DNA from: Arthrobacter sp. FW306-07-I
Lineage (GTDB): Bacteria; Actinomycetota; Actinomycetes; Actinomycetales; Micrococcaceae
DNA length: 64,000 nucleotides
Reading direction: 5' to 3'
NCBI RefSeq assembly: GCF_021800405.1
Contig: NZ_CP084550.1
Location: forward strand, 558,001-622,000
Part shown: piece by piece, positions 8,815 to 17,358 of the stretch
Position numbering within the stretch: position 1 is the first letter of the stretch
Layout: each line of letters starts with the position of its first letter
Position numbers and translations under genes: made by a program
The notes under the pieces: model-generated
Database searches by the model: none
Told to the model about the DNA's origin: nothing
What the model saw: only the letters and a program-made list of their open reading frames with translations

Positions 8815-10258
8815 GCGTACCACTTCCTTCGGACGAAGGGTCCACCCGCCCAGCCGGTAGCACGGGAAATTCGATCCGCGCTGACAACCCCTGCGGAGTG
8901 CCTTCGGCCAGGACCAGCCGTCCGCCGTTGGCTGCGGCAAGCTCGCCCACGATCGTCATGCCCAGCCCGGTCCCGGGAACGGAAGAGTGCCGCGGGGACC
9001 GCCAGAACCGGGTGGCAGCAGAGGCGCGCTCTGCGGCGGAAAGCCCCGGCCCGTCGTCGGAAATTTCCACAACCACCACGTCCTGTTCCCGCCGGACGGC
9101 CCCCGTGACCGTCGCGCCGGGCGCGTACTTGATGGCGTTGTTGAGAAGCTCGCCTGCCATCTGGGCCAGCTCCGCCGGATGGCAGGCAACCAGCACCGGC
9201 GGCTGCGGCGGGTCGGAAAGGGCCAACGTGGAGCCTGCCTGTTCCGCCAGCGGCGCTGCCCGCTCGATCTCCCCCTGAAGCACGGGATATGGATCCACCG
9301 GCTGGGCAGGCGGCTGCTGCGGCGTACTACCGGCAGCCCGGAGGTACCCTTCGGACGCCCGGTGCTCCGCGGCCGCAAGCTTCAGGACCCCGTCCAGGAT
9401 CTCCTCCACCCGGTCCAGCTCCGCCACGGCACGCTCGGCAGCATCGTGTTCGCGGGCCGTCTTGAGCTCGAGCTGCAGCAGGTCCAGCCGCAGCCGGAGC
9501 GCCCCCACCGGATTCCGGAGCTGGTGCGAGGTATCCGCGATCAGCTGGCGCTGCGCCGCCATGCTGGCGCTCACGGTCCTGGCCATCGCGGTGAAGGAAC
9601 GGCTCAATTCCCGCAGCTCCGGTGGCCCGTCCTCCGGGAGGCGTTCCATGCGCCCGGTCCGCTCCAGCTCATGCACTGCCGAATCCAGGCGGAGGACTGG
9701 CCGCAGGACCCAGCCGGTGACGCGGGCAGCCCCCACCAGGAGAATGGTGGCCAGCGCCACTGCGGCGACGCCCACCCCAAGCCAGCGCTCACGAAGCTTC
9801 TGCTGTGCCGTGTCCGCATGGACGTCCAGGACCACGGCGCCCAGGACTTGGCTGGCACTGCCGAAGGGCCGGAAGATGACGCGGGAGCCGGAGGCGAAGG
9901 GTTCAAGCGGTTCCAGGGACGTGCCGCTCACGTTCAGCCGGGCAAGGGACAAGGCGTTCTGCACGTCCGCCCGGTCGGCGGACAGGCCCCCGGAGGCCAG
10001 GGTCGCCGCCTGCACCCGGACCACAATGCCCTCGCCGTAAAGCCCGGAGTACGTGTCCATTTCCCGCTGCAGCCGCACAGTGTCTCCGTCGCCCGCCGCA
10101 TCGAAGGCCACCTGCGCCAGCCGGTTCAGCGAGGCCGCCCGGTTGATCTGCAGCTCCTGGGTCAACTCACGGGATGCCGACGTGAGGATGGTGCCCGAAA
10201 TGAGGAAGACCACCACCAGGCAGAGCACGCTGAGCACACCCAGGACCCGCAGCCTCAT
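8807..10258 (-). CDS. two-component sensor histidine kinase
   Basis: 483 residues. Membrane helices lie at about 5-27 and 161-183 around an extracytoplasmic sensor loop of about 130 residues. A HAMP-like linker and the dimerisation helix follow, with His245 in DTSHQLRNP. The ATPase domain shows the N box (ELLNNAIKYAPG), G1 (DDGPGL) and G2 (GTGLGM). The ATG at 10258 overlaps the response regulator stop as ATGA, so upstream in-frame extensions are rejected. The layout is like TctE/BctE tricarboxylate sensors, and the co-encoded TAXI lipoprotein could present ligand to the sensor loop. Confidence 0.92.
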   Translation of the reverse strand: MRLRVLGVLSVLCLVVVFLISGTILTSASRELTQELQINRAASLNRLAQVAFDAAGDGDTVRLQREMDTYSGLYGEGIVVRVQAATLASGGLSADRADVQNALSLARLNVSGTSLEPLEPFASGSRVIFRPFGSASQVLGAVVLDVHADTAQQKLRERWLGVGVAAVALATILLVGAARVTGWVLRPVLRLDSAVHELERTGRMERLPEDGPPELRELSRSFTAMARTVSASMAAQRQLIADTSHQLRNPVGALRLRLDLLQLELKTAREHDAAERAVAELDRVEEILDGVLKLAAAEHRASEGYLRAAGSTPQQPPAQPVDPYPVLQGEIERAAPLAEQAGSTLALSDPPQPPVLVACHPAELAQMAGELLNNAIKYAPGATVTGAVRREQDVVVVEISDDGPGLSAAERASAATRFWRSPRHSSVPGTGLGMTIVGELAAANGGRLVLAEGTPQGLSARIEFPVLPAGRVDPSSEGSGTRA

Positions 10259-10926
10259 GCGCCGGCCGCCTCCACCCGGTAGCCCACGCCGCGAACGTTG
10301 ATGATGAAGCCGGGCTTCTGCAGTTTGGCCCGCAGCCCTGTGAGGTGGACGTCCAGGGAACGGGATGATGCCAGGAAGGCATCGCCCCACAGTGCGTCCA
10401 GGATTTGTTCGCGGGTGACCACCGAACCGGCGTGCCGTGCCAGCAGGGCCAGGAGTTCGAATTCCGTGGCGGTGAGGGGCAGGGGCAGCCCGCCCTTGGA
10501 AGCCGCGTGCCGGTTGAAGTCGATGGCGAGGTCGTCCAGCACGATGATGTCTTCCTGCGGGGTGCCGCCCGCGCGCCCCGCCCGCCGGGTCACCGCCTCG
10601 ATCCGGGCCAGCAGTTCCACCAGCTTGACCGGCTTGACCAGATAGTCGTCCGCGCCGGAACGGAGCCCGAGCACCACGCTGCGTTCGTCGTCGCGGGCAG
10701 TCAGGATCAGGATGGGCACATCGGTGACCTGCCGGAGCTTGCGCAGGACCTCCAGTCCGTCCATGTCCGGCAGGCCCAGGTCCAGGAGAATCACCTGGAA
10801 GTTCCGGTGCGACAGCAGTGCGTCCGCGCCCCGGGCGAGCCGCTGCGGGTGGTGCCCGGCGCTTTCGACGGCGGCGGTAAGGGCGCCGGCCATGGCGTCG
10901 TCGTCCTCGACGATCAGCACGTCCAT
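10255..10926 (-). CDS. OmpR/PhoB-family response regulator
   Basis: 223 residues counting from the second ATG. The receiver domain has acidic residues VEDDD, phosphoacceptor Asp49 in LLDLGLPDMDG and Lys98 in DDYLVKPV. The C-terminal winged helix shows LTATEFELLALLA and SLDVHLTGLRAKL. The ATG at 10926 is preferred over that at 10932 because AAGGA lies about 8 bases before it but almost touches the first. First gene of the minus-strand regulator-kinase-TAXI operon, divergent from the MFS permease at 11166, its likely target. Confidence 0.93.
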   Translation of the reverse strand: MDVLIVEDDDAMAGALTAAVESAGHHPQRLARGADALLSHRNFQVILLDLGLPDMDGLEVLRKLRQVTDVPILILTARDDERSVVLGLRSGADDYLVKPVKLVELLARIEAVTRRAGRAGGTPQEDIIVLDDLAIDFNRHAASKGGLPLPLTATEFELLALLARHAGSVVTREQILDALWGDAFLASSRSLDVHLTGLRAKLQKPGFIINVRGVGYRVEAAGA

Positions 10927-10986
10927 AGCCATTTTCCTTGCTGTTTGTGCAGTGTCCGGTTCATCCCCCGCCTTTGGAGATTACCG

Positions 10987-11066
10987 CCTAAGGAACGGTT
11001 ATGCCCGACGGCGGCCGGCAGGCAGGGCGGGAAGGCGGGCCAGGCAAAACCTAAGGAAGTGTTAGG
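10987..11066. promoter_or_regulatory. CCTAAGGAA direct repeats, candidate response-regulator sites
   Basis: CCTAAGGAACGGTTA (from 10987) and CCTAAGGAAGTGTTA (from 11050) are direct repeats 63 bases apart, about six helical turns, in the divergent region between the response regulator and the permease. Tandem direct sites on one face of the helix are usual for OmpR-family regulators. Binding by this regulator is inferred from position only. Confidence 0.45.
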
Positions 11067-11165
11067 AAATGCCCTGCCACGTTGGCTGTGCGGTGGATCA
11101 CCCATACCGTTGATGAGGCCCTCCGGCGTTGGAGGACGCACGTCACCACAAGGAGGAACTCACCG

Positions 11166-12557
11166 ATGAGCACCCAACAAACCGCGCCCGTATCGGAGGC
11201 CGCCCAGACCCGGCGGGCCGTGGGCAACATCCTGAAGGGGTCCGCCGGCAACCTTGTGGAATGGTACGACCTCTACGTCTACACGGTCTTCGCAGCCTAC
11301 TTCCAAGCGCACTTCTTCAATTCCAAGGATGAACTCCAGGCGGGCCTCGAAGCGATGGCCGTCTTCTCGACGTCGTTCCTCATGCGGCCCATCGGCGCCT
11401 GGTTCTTCGGGCGGTACGCGGACCGCCACGGCCGGAAGGCTGCACTGACGCTCAGTGTCACCCTGATGTCCGCCGGCTCCTTCGCCATCGCCGTGCTGCC
11501 CACCCAGGACGTCATCGGCCTGTGGGCCATGATCCTGCTGGTGATCATCCGTGTGATCCAGGGCTTCTCCGTGGGCGGTGAGTACGGCACCAGCGCCACC
11601 TACATGTCCGAGGCTGCCACCACCAAGCGCCGCGGGTTCTTCTCCAGCTTCCAGTACGTCACGCTGGTGGGCGGCCAGATGCTGGCCCTGCTGGTCCTGG
11701 TAATCCTGCAGAACGTCATGCCCAAGGGCGACCTGAACGAGTGGGGCTGGCGCATTCCGTTCGCCATCGGCGGCGTCGCGGCCCTCGTCGTGCTGTGGCT
11801 GCGCCGCTCCATGGAAGAGACGGTTTCCGCCGAACAGATCAACGCCGCCAAGGCCCCCGCGAAGCCGGGCCAGGCGCAGCCGGGCACCATGAAGCTGCTT
11901 TTCACCGGCTACTGGAAGCCGCTGCTGGTCTGCATCGGCATCACCCTGGGCGGCACCGTGGCGTTCTACACCTACACCAACTTCATTCTGAAGTTCATGA
12001 ACGATACGTCCGGCATCGCCAAGACCGACACCTCCGTGATCAACTTCTGGGCCCTCTTCATCTTCATGCTGCTGCAGCCCGTCTACGGCATCATCTCGGA
12101 CAAGGTGGGCCGCAAGCCCCTGCTGCTTTGGTTCGGCATCACCGGCGTGCTGTTCACGTGGCCGCTGCTGTCCACCCTGGCCGGCACCAAGGATCCGTTC
12201 ACCGCGTTCCTGCTCATGATGGGCGGCCTGGTGATCGTGGGCGGCTACACCTCCATCAACGCCCTGGTGAAGGCGGAGCTCTTCCCGGCCTCCATCCGCG
12301 CCCTGGGCGTGGGCCTGGGCTACGCGATCGCCAACTCGCTGTTCGGCGGCACCGTGCCGCTGATCGGCGCGGCCTTCCAGAAGGCGGAGCGGGAGGACCT
12401 GTTCTTCACCTACGTCACGGTGGCCATCGCCATCTCGCTGGTGGTTTACATCTTCGCGCTGAAGAACAAGAAGACAACGCACCTGGACGACGAGCAGGGC
12501 CACGCCTGGGAACAGGCACCCCAAGGCGGCAAGGACAAGGACGCCCTCGGCGTTTAG
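11166..12557 (+). CDS. MFS transporter, metabolite:proton symporter (KgtP/MHS-like)
   Basis: 463-residue membrane protein with about 12 helices. Family marks are GNLVEWYDLYVYT near the N-terminus, FGRYADRHGRKAALT (the loop 2-3 motif), QGFSVGGEYGTSATYMSE in helix 4-5 and ISDKVGRKPLLL at the second repeat of the motif. These fit the metabolite:H+ symporter branch that includes alpha-ketoglutarate, citrate, shikimate and proline/betaine carriers. The ATG at 11166 has AAGGAGGAACTCACCG upstream. It is divergent from the TAXI/kinase/regulator operon, so its substrate is probably what that system senses. A strong hairpin terminator follows. Confidence 0.88.
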   Translation: MSTQQTAPVSEAAQTRRAVGNILKGSAGNLVEWYDLYVYTVFAAYFQAHFFNSKDELQAGLEAMAVFSTSFLMRPIGAWFFGRYADRHGRKAALTLSVTLMSAGSFAIAVLPTQDVIGLWAMILLVIIRVIQGFSVGGEYGTSATYMSEAATTKRRGFFSSFQYVTLVGGQMLALLVLVILQNVMPKGDLNEWGWRIPFAIGGVAALVVLWLRRSMEETVSAEQINAAKAPAKPGQAQPGTMKLLFTGYWKPLLVCIGITLGGTVAFYTYTNFILKFMNDTSGIAKTDTSVINFWALFIFMLLQPVYGIISDKVGRKPLLLWFGITGVLFTWPLLSTLAGTKDPFTAFLLMMGGLVIVGGYTSINALVKAELFPASIRALGVGLGYAIANSLFGGTVPLIGAAFQKAEREDLFFTYVTVAIAISLVVYIFALKNKKTTHLDDEQGHAWEQAPQGGKDKDALGV

Positions 12558-12589
12558 TCCGGAAGGCACCCAAGGGTGCCCGTCTCCCA

Positions 12590-12639
12590 AGGAGGCGTAC
12601 GACGGCGGCTGCCCGGCCGCCGTCGTACGCCTCCTTTTT
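12590..12639 (+). terminator. rho-independent terminator after the MFS permease
   Basis: A perfect 20-bp stem (12590-12609 with 12616-12635, arm AGGAGGCGTACGACGGCGGC) with the 6-base loop TGCCCG, followed by a run of T to 12639. It sits 33 bases after the permease stop codon. Confidence 0.92.
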
Positions 12640-12748
12640 GTTTCGGCTTGCTGCTGCTGCTGAATACCTGTTCCGAAGTGCCCGCTGAGGTGGGCGGACT
12701 ATATTGGGCCATGTCAGAACACCACCACAATCGCGGGAGTCTGCACCT

Positions 12749-14497
12749 ATGGCCAAGGAACTTGCCACCCAACTCATCGAACAACTCCAGGCTGCCGGTG
12801 TGCAGCGGATTTACGGGATCGTGGGTGACAGCCTCAACCCGATCGTGGACGCCGTCCGCCAGACGGGAGGCTCCGCGAAGGGCGGCATCGACTGGATCCA
12901 CGTCCGGCATGAGGAGGCCGCCGCCCTCGCCGCTGCCGCCGAAGCACAGCTCACCGGCAGGCTGGCCGTGTGTGCGGGTTCCTGCGGCCCCGGAAACCTG
13001 CACCTGATCAATGGCCTCTACGACGCCAACCGTTCCGGTGCCCCCGTGCTGGCCATCGCCTCGCACATCCCCAGCAAGCAGATCGGCAGCAGCTTCTTCC
13101 AGGAGACCCACCCGGACCGGCTTTTTAACGAGTGCTCGGTCTACTCCGAACTGGTCAGCACTGCCGAGCAGGCGCCGCGCGTGATGCACAGCGCCATCCA
13201 GCACGCGCTGGGTCTGGGCGGAGTCGCCGTCGTGACCCTTCCCGGTGACATCGCGGGCCTGGAAGCAGTAGGCCCAACTCCCGCGCCGGCCACCTTCCGG
13301 CCGGCAACCCTGGTCCCGGACCCGGCCAGCGTGCAGGCGCTCGCGGACGCCATCAATGACGCCGGCAAGGTGGCCATCTTCGCCGGGGCGGGCGTGGAGG
13401 GCGCGCACAGTGAGCTGATGGCGCTCGCCGAGCTGGCCAAAGCACCGGTGGGGCACTCGCTGCGCGGCAAGGATTTTGTCCAGTACGACAATCCGTTCGA
13501 CATCGGCATGACGGGCCTCCTTGGCTACGGGGCGGCGGCAGAGGGCATCGAGGACGCAGACCTGCTGATCCTCCTGGGCACGGACTTCCCGTACGACCAG
13601 TTCCTGCCGGACACCCGCACCGCACAGGTGGACCGGGCGGCGCAGCGGCTGGGCCGGCGGACCGACGTCGATATTGCCGTGCACGGCGACGTGCTCCCCA
13701 CGCTTCGCGCGCTGATCCCGCTGGTGAAGGCCAAGAAGAGCCGCCGGTTCCTGGACCAGATGCTCAAGAAGCATGACCGGCTGATGAACAAGGCCGTGGG
13801 CGCCTACACGCGCAAGGTGGAGAAGAAGCAGCCCATCCATCCCGAGTACGCGGCGTCGTTGCTGGACCAGGTGGCCGCCGAGGATGCCATCTTCACCGCG
13901 GACACCGGCATGTGCAACGTCTGGACTGCACGCTACATCAACCCGCTGGGCACCCGACGGCTGATAGGTTCCTTCCTGCACGGCTCCATGGCCAACGCCC
14001 TTCCGCACGCGATCGGCGCGCAGCTGGCGTACCCGGGGCGCCAGGTCATTTCGGTGTCCGGCGACGGAGGCTTGTCCATGCTGCTGGGCGAGCTCATCAC
14101 TGCCGCCGCGTACAAGCTGCCGGTCAATGTGGTGGTGTTCAACAACTCCACCCTGGGCATGGTGAAACTGGAGATGCTGGTGGACGGGCTGCCCGACTTT
14201 GGCGTGGATGTGCCGGACGCCAACTATGCGGCCGTGGCACAGGCGCTGGGTTTCCACGCCGTGCGGGTTACCGATCCGGGCCAGATCGAGGCGGCCTACC
14301 GGGAGGCGTTTGCGCACCCCGGCCCGTCGCTGGTGGAGCTCATTACCGACCCCAACGCGCTGTCCATTCCGCCGAAGATCTCCGGATCGCAGGTGATCGG
14401 GTTCGCCACCGCCATGTCGAAGGTGGTCCTCAACCGTGGCGCGGGAGAGGCCGTCAGCATGGCCCGCAGCAACCTCCGGAACATTCCGCGTCGGTAA
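12749..14497 (+). CDS. poxB: pyruvate dehydrogenase (quinone)/pyruvate oxidase
   Basis: 582 residues, standard length for PoxB, a peripheral membrane flavoprotein using thiamine diphosphate and FAD to oxidise pyruvate to acetate and CO2 with electrons to quinone. The N-terminal Pyr domain shows YGIVGDSLNPIVDA and the catalytic Glu in HVRHEEAAALAA. The C-terminal thiamine-diphosphate motif is SGDGGLSMLLGE ... VVVFNNSTLGMV. The ATG at 12749 matches the family N-terminus (MAKELATQLIEQLQ), and CGGGAG lies upstream; a longer in-frame start at 12704 was rejected. Single gene between two hairpins. Confidence 0.93.
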   Translation: MAKELATQLIEQLQAAGVQRIYGIVGDSLNPIVDAVRQTGGSAKGGIDWIHVRHEEAAALAAAAEAQLTGRLAVCAGSCGPGNLHLINGLYDANRSGAPVLAIASHIPSKQIGSSFFQETHPDRLFNECSVYSELVSTAEQAPRVMHSAIQHALGLGGVAVVTLPGDIAGLEAVGPTPAPATFRPATLVPDPASVQALADAINDAGKVAIFAGAGVEGAHSELMALAELAKAPVGHSLRGKDFVQYDNPFDIGMTGLLGYGAAAEGIEDADLLILLGTDFPYDQFLPDTRTAQVDRAAQRLGRRTDVDIAVHGDVLPTLRALIPLVKAKKSRRFLDQMLKKHDRLMNKAVGAYTRKVEKKQPIHPEYAASLLDQVAAEDAIFTADTGMCNVWTARYINPLGTRRLIGSFLHGSMANALPHAIGAQLAYPGRQVISVSGDGGLSMLLGELITAAAYKLPVNVVVFNNSTLGMVKLEMLVDGLPDFGVDVPDANYAAVAQALGFHAVRVTDPGQIEAAYREAFAHPGPSLVELITDPNALSIPPKISGSQVIGFATAMSKVVLNRGAGEAVSMARSNLRNIPRR

Positions 14498-14510
14498 CCT
14501 CCTTTCCACA

Positions 14511-14595
14511 CGCCATCACGCAGCGCCCTTAGAGCCGGAACGCCCCTGCACTGATTGCAGGGGCGTTCCGGGTGTTCGTGCGAAAGCTGATGGCG
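14511..14595. repeat. nested inverted repeat between convergent genes
   Basis: An inner perfect 14-bp stem GGAACGCCCCTGCA (14537-14550) pairs with 14556-14569 around a 5-base loop, and an outer pair CGCCATCA (14511-14518) / TGATGGCG (14588-14595) encloses it. It lies between poxB and the minus-strand kinase gene, so it probably ends both transcripts. The outer motif recurs in the elements near 2551 and 7613. Confidence 0.65.
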
Positions 14596-14607
14596 CGTTT
14601 TGTGGAG

Positions 14608-15465
14608 CTAGCGGGCGCCGCCCTGCCACAGGGCATCGAAGGGGGCGCCGGAGGCAACCCGGTTGCGGATGCCGGTGGTCACAAAGTCCTTGGCGGTCCG
14701 GGCTGCCTCCAGCGGGCTGGCGCCCTTGGCAAGCTCGGCCGTGACGGCGGCGGCCAGCGAGCAACCGGCGCCGGACACGGCCACCTCGCCCACCTTCGGC
14801 GCGCTGAGGACTTCGAGGGTTTCGCCGTCGTAGAACACGTCCACGGCGTCCGGGCCTTCCAGCCGCACCCCGCCCTTGGCCAGCACGGCCGCTCCGCTGA
14901 GCTCGTGGATGCGGACGGCAGCGGCCTTGAGGGATTCAACGTCGGTGATCTCCAGGCCGGAGAGCGATTCCGCCTCGAAGTGGTTGGGCGTGACGAAGGT
15001 GGCAAGCGGCAGGATCTGCGCTTTCAGGGCCTGGTCCGTGTCCAGCGCGTGGCCGGGTTCCTGGCCCTTGCAGATCAGCACCGGGTCCAGGACAACATTG
15101 GCGAAGCTGTTCTCCTGCAGCGCATTGGCCACCGTGCTGATGGTGGCCGGGCTGCCCAGCATGCCGATCTTCACCGTGTCCAAAGCCGAAGGGGCGCCCG
15201 ACGCCGGACCGTAGGCCGCCGTCGTCGCCTCCAGCTGGTCGGCAATCACCTGCTGGTCCACCGGCACGAAGCGGTGGTTCCAGCTGTCCTTCGGGTCGAA
15301 GGACACGATGCAGGTGAGGTTGGCGATGCCGAAGACACCCAGCTCCTGGAAGGTCTTCAGGTCAGCCTGGGCGCCGGCGCCGCCGGTGGCCTCGGAGCCT
15401 GCGATGGTGAGGACGACGGCGGGGGCGTCCGCGGACAGCGTTGCGTCAGGGGATACGGAAGTCAT
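14608..15465 (-). CDS. pdxK: pyridoxine/pyridoxal kinase, ThiD-like ribokinase family
   Basis: 285-residue cytoplasmic kinase. [21 protein letters not shown] (about 20-40), [15 protein letters not shown] and the C-terminal [18 protein letters not shown] mark the ThiD/PdxK group. [14 protein letters not shown] and [14 protein letters not shown] resemble, from memory of the family, the Bacillus ThiD-like PdxK, which phosphorylates pyridoxine, pyridoxal and pyridoxamine in vitamin B6 salvage; hydroxymethylpyrimidine (phosphate) kinase activity is also possible. The GAGC cysteine is conserved. No other thiamine genes are adjacent, which favours the B6 role slightly. The ATG is at 15465. Confidence 0.8.
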   Translation of the reverse strand: MTSVSPDATLSADAPAVVLTIAGSEATGGAGAQADLKTFQELGVFGIANLTCIVSFDPKDSWNHRFVPVDQQVIADQLEATTAAYGPASGAPSALDTVKIGMLGSPATISTVANALQENSFANVVLDPVLICKGQEPGHALDTDQALKAQILPLATFVTPNHFEAESLSGLEITDVESLKAAAVRIHELSGAAVLAKGGVRLEGPDAVDVFYDGETLEVLSAPKVGEVAVSGAGCSLAAAVTAELAKGASPLEAARTAKDFVTTGIRNRVASGAPFDALWQGGAR

Positions 15466-15567
15466 GCCCCCATCCTGCCACCCGGCGTCGGACGCTATCC
15501 ATGTAGGGGCGTAGAGCGGCTGTGATGAGCGAGTGTTCAGCGGTCCAAGCGGTTCATTATTTGACCG

Positions 15568-16479
15568 TCAGGCTGTCCCCTTGGCGATCTGCAGGAGCGC
15601 CCTGCCCAGCTCCGGCTGGCTGTAGGCAAATCCGGCGTCAAGAAGTTTCTGCGGCTGGACCCAGCGGCTTTTCAGGACCAGTTCGGTCTCCGTGTAAATC
15701 AGGACGGCGCCCGCCCGGAGGAGCCAGGCAGGGGTGGGCAGCCCGAAACGCGCGCCATAGGCCCGGCGCACCAGGCGCATCATTTCCTGGTTAGTGACGA
15801 CGTCCGGTGAGGCTATATTGACGGGCCCGGTGATGTCGGTCCGTGCGTGCAGGAAGAGGATGCTGCGGTACAGGTCCTCCACGTGGACCCAGCTGAACTT
15901 CTGCCGGCCGTCGCCCATATGCCCGCCCAGGCCCAGTCGCGCGAGGTTGGCGAATGGCCTCAGTGCACCGCCGCCCCGGCCCAGCACGATGGCGATCCTC
16001 AGCGGGATCTTCCGGGTTCCCGGAGTGTCCGCTGCGGTGAGGGCCGCTTCCCAGGCCCTTGCGACGTCCACGGAGAAGCCGGAACCAAGGTCGCCGCCGG
16101 CCTCGGACTGGGGACGGTCGCGTGCATCCCGGTAGATGGTGCCGGTGCTGGCATTCAGCCAGGTGGGCGGCGGGACCTGGCATTGCGCGATGGCCCGCCC
16201 CAGTGCCCGGGTGGTGGCCACCCGCGAGTCCAGAATGATTTTCTTGTTCCGCTGGTTGTAGCGGCACGAGACAGAGCGTCCGGCGAGGTTCACCACCAAG
16301 TCGGCGCCGTTGAGCACCCGGGCCATGCCGGCGTCGTCATCCCATGCGGCTGTGGAACCACCTGCTCCGTTGCGTCCTATGGTCCGCACCGTCCAGCCGT
16401 TCTCGCGGAAACGCCTGCAAAGATAGGTGCCAATGAAGCCGGAGGCGCCGGCCACTACGACTGTCTTTGCACTGTTCAT
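15568..16479 (-). CDS. TIGR01777-type NAD(P)-dependent epimerase (SDR superfamily)
   Basis: 303 residues. The dinucleotide-binding motif GASGFIGTYLCRRF is at the N-terminus, and DLVVNLAGRSVSCRYNQRNKKIILDSRV and NASTGTIYRD follow the extended-SDR pattern of the YfcH/TIGR01777 group. The C-terminus 'SRWVQPQKLLDAGFAYSQPELGRAL' matches the small DUF1731 domain that ends this family. Its reaction is unknown. The ATG at 16479 has GGGGGAAGAG upstream and follows the TetR gene by 26 bases on the same strand, so the two form an operon and this gene is probably under that TetR repressor. Confidence 0.82.
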   Translation of the reverse strand: MNSAKTVVVAGASGFIGTYLCRRFRENGWTVRTIGRNGAGGSTAAWDDDAGMARVLNGADLVVNLAGRSVSCRYNQRNKKIILDSRVATTRALGRAIAQCQVPPPTWLNASTGTIYRDARDRPQSEAGGDLGSGFSVDVARAWEAALTAADTPGTRKIPLRIAIVLGRGGGALRPFANLARLGLGGHMGDGRQKFSWVHVEDLYRSILFLHARTDITGPVNIASPDVVTNQEMMRLVRRAYGARFGLPTPAWLLRAGAVLIYTETELVLKSRWVQPQKLLDAGFAYSQPELGRALLQIAKGTA

Positions 16480-16505
16480 CTCTTCCCCCAATGTTCGCTT
16501 CTGTC

Positions 16506-17162
16506 CTAGTCGCGGATGCTGCCGCTCAAGTCGAGGACGTCGTCAAGCACCTTGCTGACACCCGGAATGCGGGCCAGTGAGAGGCCGCGGGCAATGAGCG
16601 GCGCTGCGCCGTCCACCAGCTTCCGGGTCCGCCGCTGGCCTTCCGAGGAGTCGTAGACCCAAAAGAGGGTGATCCCCATGTAGCAAAGCCACAGCAGTTC
16701 AGGCAGCTCGGCCCGCAGCTTCTTCGGTACGGCGGGGCTGGACCCGTCCACCGTGCGCCTGAAGATATCCAGCGCTGCCTCCCGCGCGGGCGTTGAGTCC
16801 GCCGAGAAGGGGTTCACCGGCGATGTGGGCCGGATGGCGGTGGCCACGAAGTCCGCGCCGAAAGCATGGTAGGGCGCCATGACGTCCAGGCCCGCGTGCA
16901 GAGTGGTTTTCAGGCGGTCCGCGAACCCGGCGGCGGCGTCCAGCAATTCGGCTGCCCGCGCGGCGTGTTCGGCCTGCACTTGGAGGTACAACTCGTGGAC
17001 CAGATCATCCTTGGACGAGAAGTAGTAGTAGGCATTGCCAACGGAAACGCCCGCCTCTGCAGCGATGGCCCGCATGGTGGTCTTCTCGAAGCCGATCTCG
17101 CGGAACATGCGCAGTGCGGTGTCCGCCACCCGCTGCCTGGTGTGTTCGCCCTTGGCTGCCAC
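16506..17162 (-). CDS. TetR/AcrR-family transcriptional regulator
   Basis: 218 residues. The N-terminal helix-turn-helix reads RQRVADTALRMFREIGFEKTTMRAIAAEAGVSVGNAYYYFSSKDDLV, a clear TetR signature; the C-terminal ligand domain is divergent. The GTG at 17162 was chosen because TTTGGAGGCGCCG gives a good ribosome site; the TTG at 17192 would start inside a likely operator. Two palindromes related to TTGAACATGTTCAA lie just upstream, pointing to autoregulation and control of the downstream epimerase gene. Confidence 0.88.
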   Translation of the reverse strand: MAAKGEHTRQRVADTALRMFREIGFEKTTMRAIAAEAGVSVGNAYYYFSSKDDLVHELYLQVQAEHAARAAELLDAAAGFADRLKTTLHAGLDVMAPYHAFGADFVATAIRPTSPVNPFSADSTPAREAALDIFRRTVDGSSPAVPKKLRAELPELLWLCYMGITLFWVYDSSEGQRRTRKLVDGAAPLIARGLSLARIPGVSKVLDDVLDLSGSIRD

Positions 17163-17178
17163 CGGCGCCTCCAAATTC

Positions 17179-17226
17179 CTGAACGTGTTCAAAAACAGTG
17201 TGCCACAAGTAGTTGAACATGTTCAA
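17179..17226. promoter_or_regulatory. paired palindromes, candidate TetR operators
   Basis: The perfect 14-bp palindrome TTGAACATGTTCAA lies at 17213-17226, and a near-identical CTGAACGTGTTCAA lies at 17179-17192, centres about 34 bases apart, immediately upstream of the TetR start. This is the usual place and symmetry for TetR autoregulation. The distance to the divergent transporter start at 17359 leaves control of that gene open. Confidence 0.6.
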
Positions 17227-17358
17227 ACGTCCACGGGAATTGGTCTGCCTGCGCCAAGGAGCGATCCCGTTCAAGGCGATGCGAGAATTGCCCGAGTGCT
17301 AATACAACCGGCGGTCCACAGCTGGTCGCCGGCCAACCACTCCCGAACGGACACCGTC

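Noticed and set aside
17163..17192. TTG start of the TetR gene at 17192
   Set aside because: It lacks a ribosome site and lies in a likely operator; GTG at 17162 has GGAGG in the right place.
17227..17358. A preQ1 riboswitch upstream of the queuosine precursor transporter
   Set aside because: No recognisable preQ1 class I, II or III pattern could be made out by eye; a covariance search would be needed.
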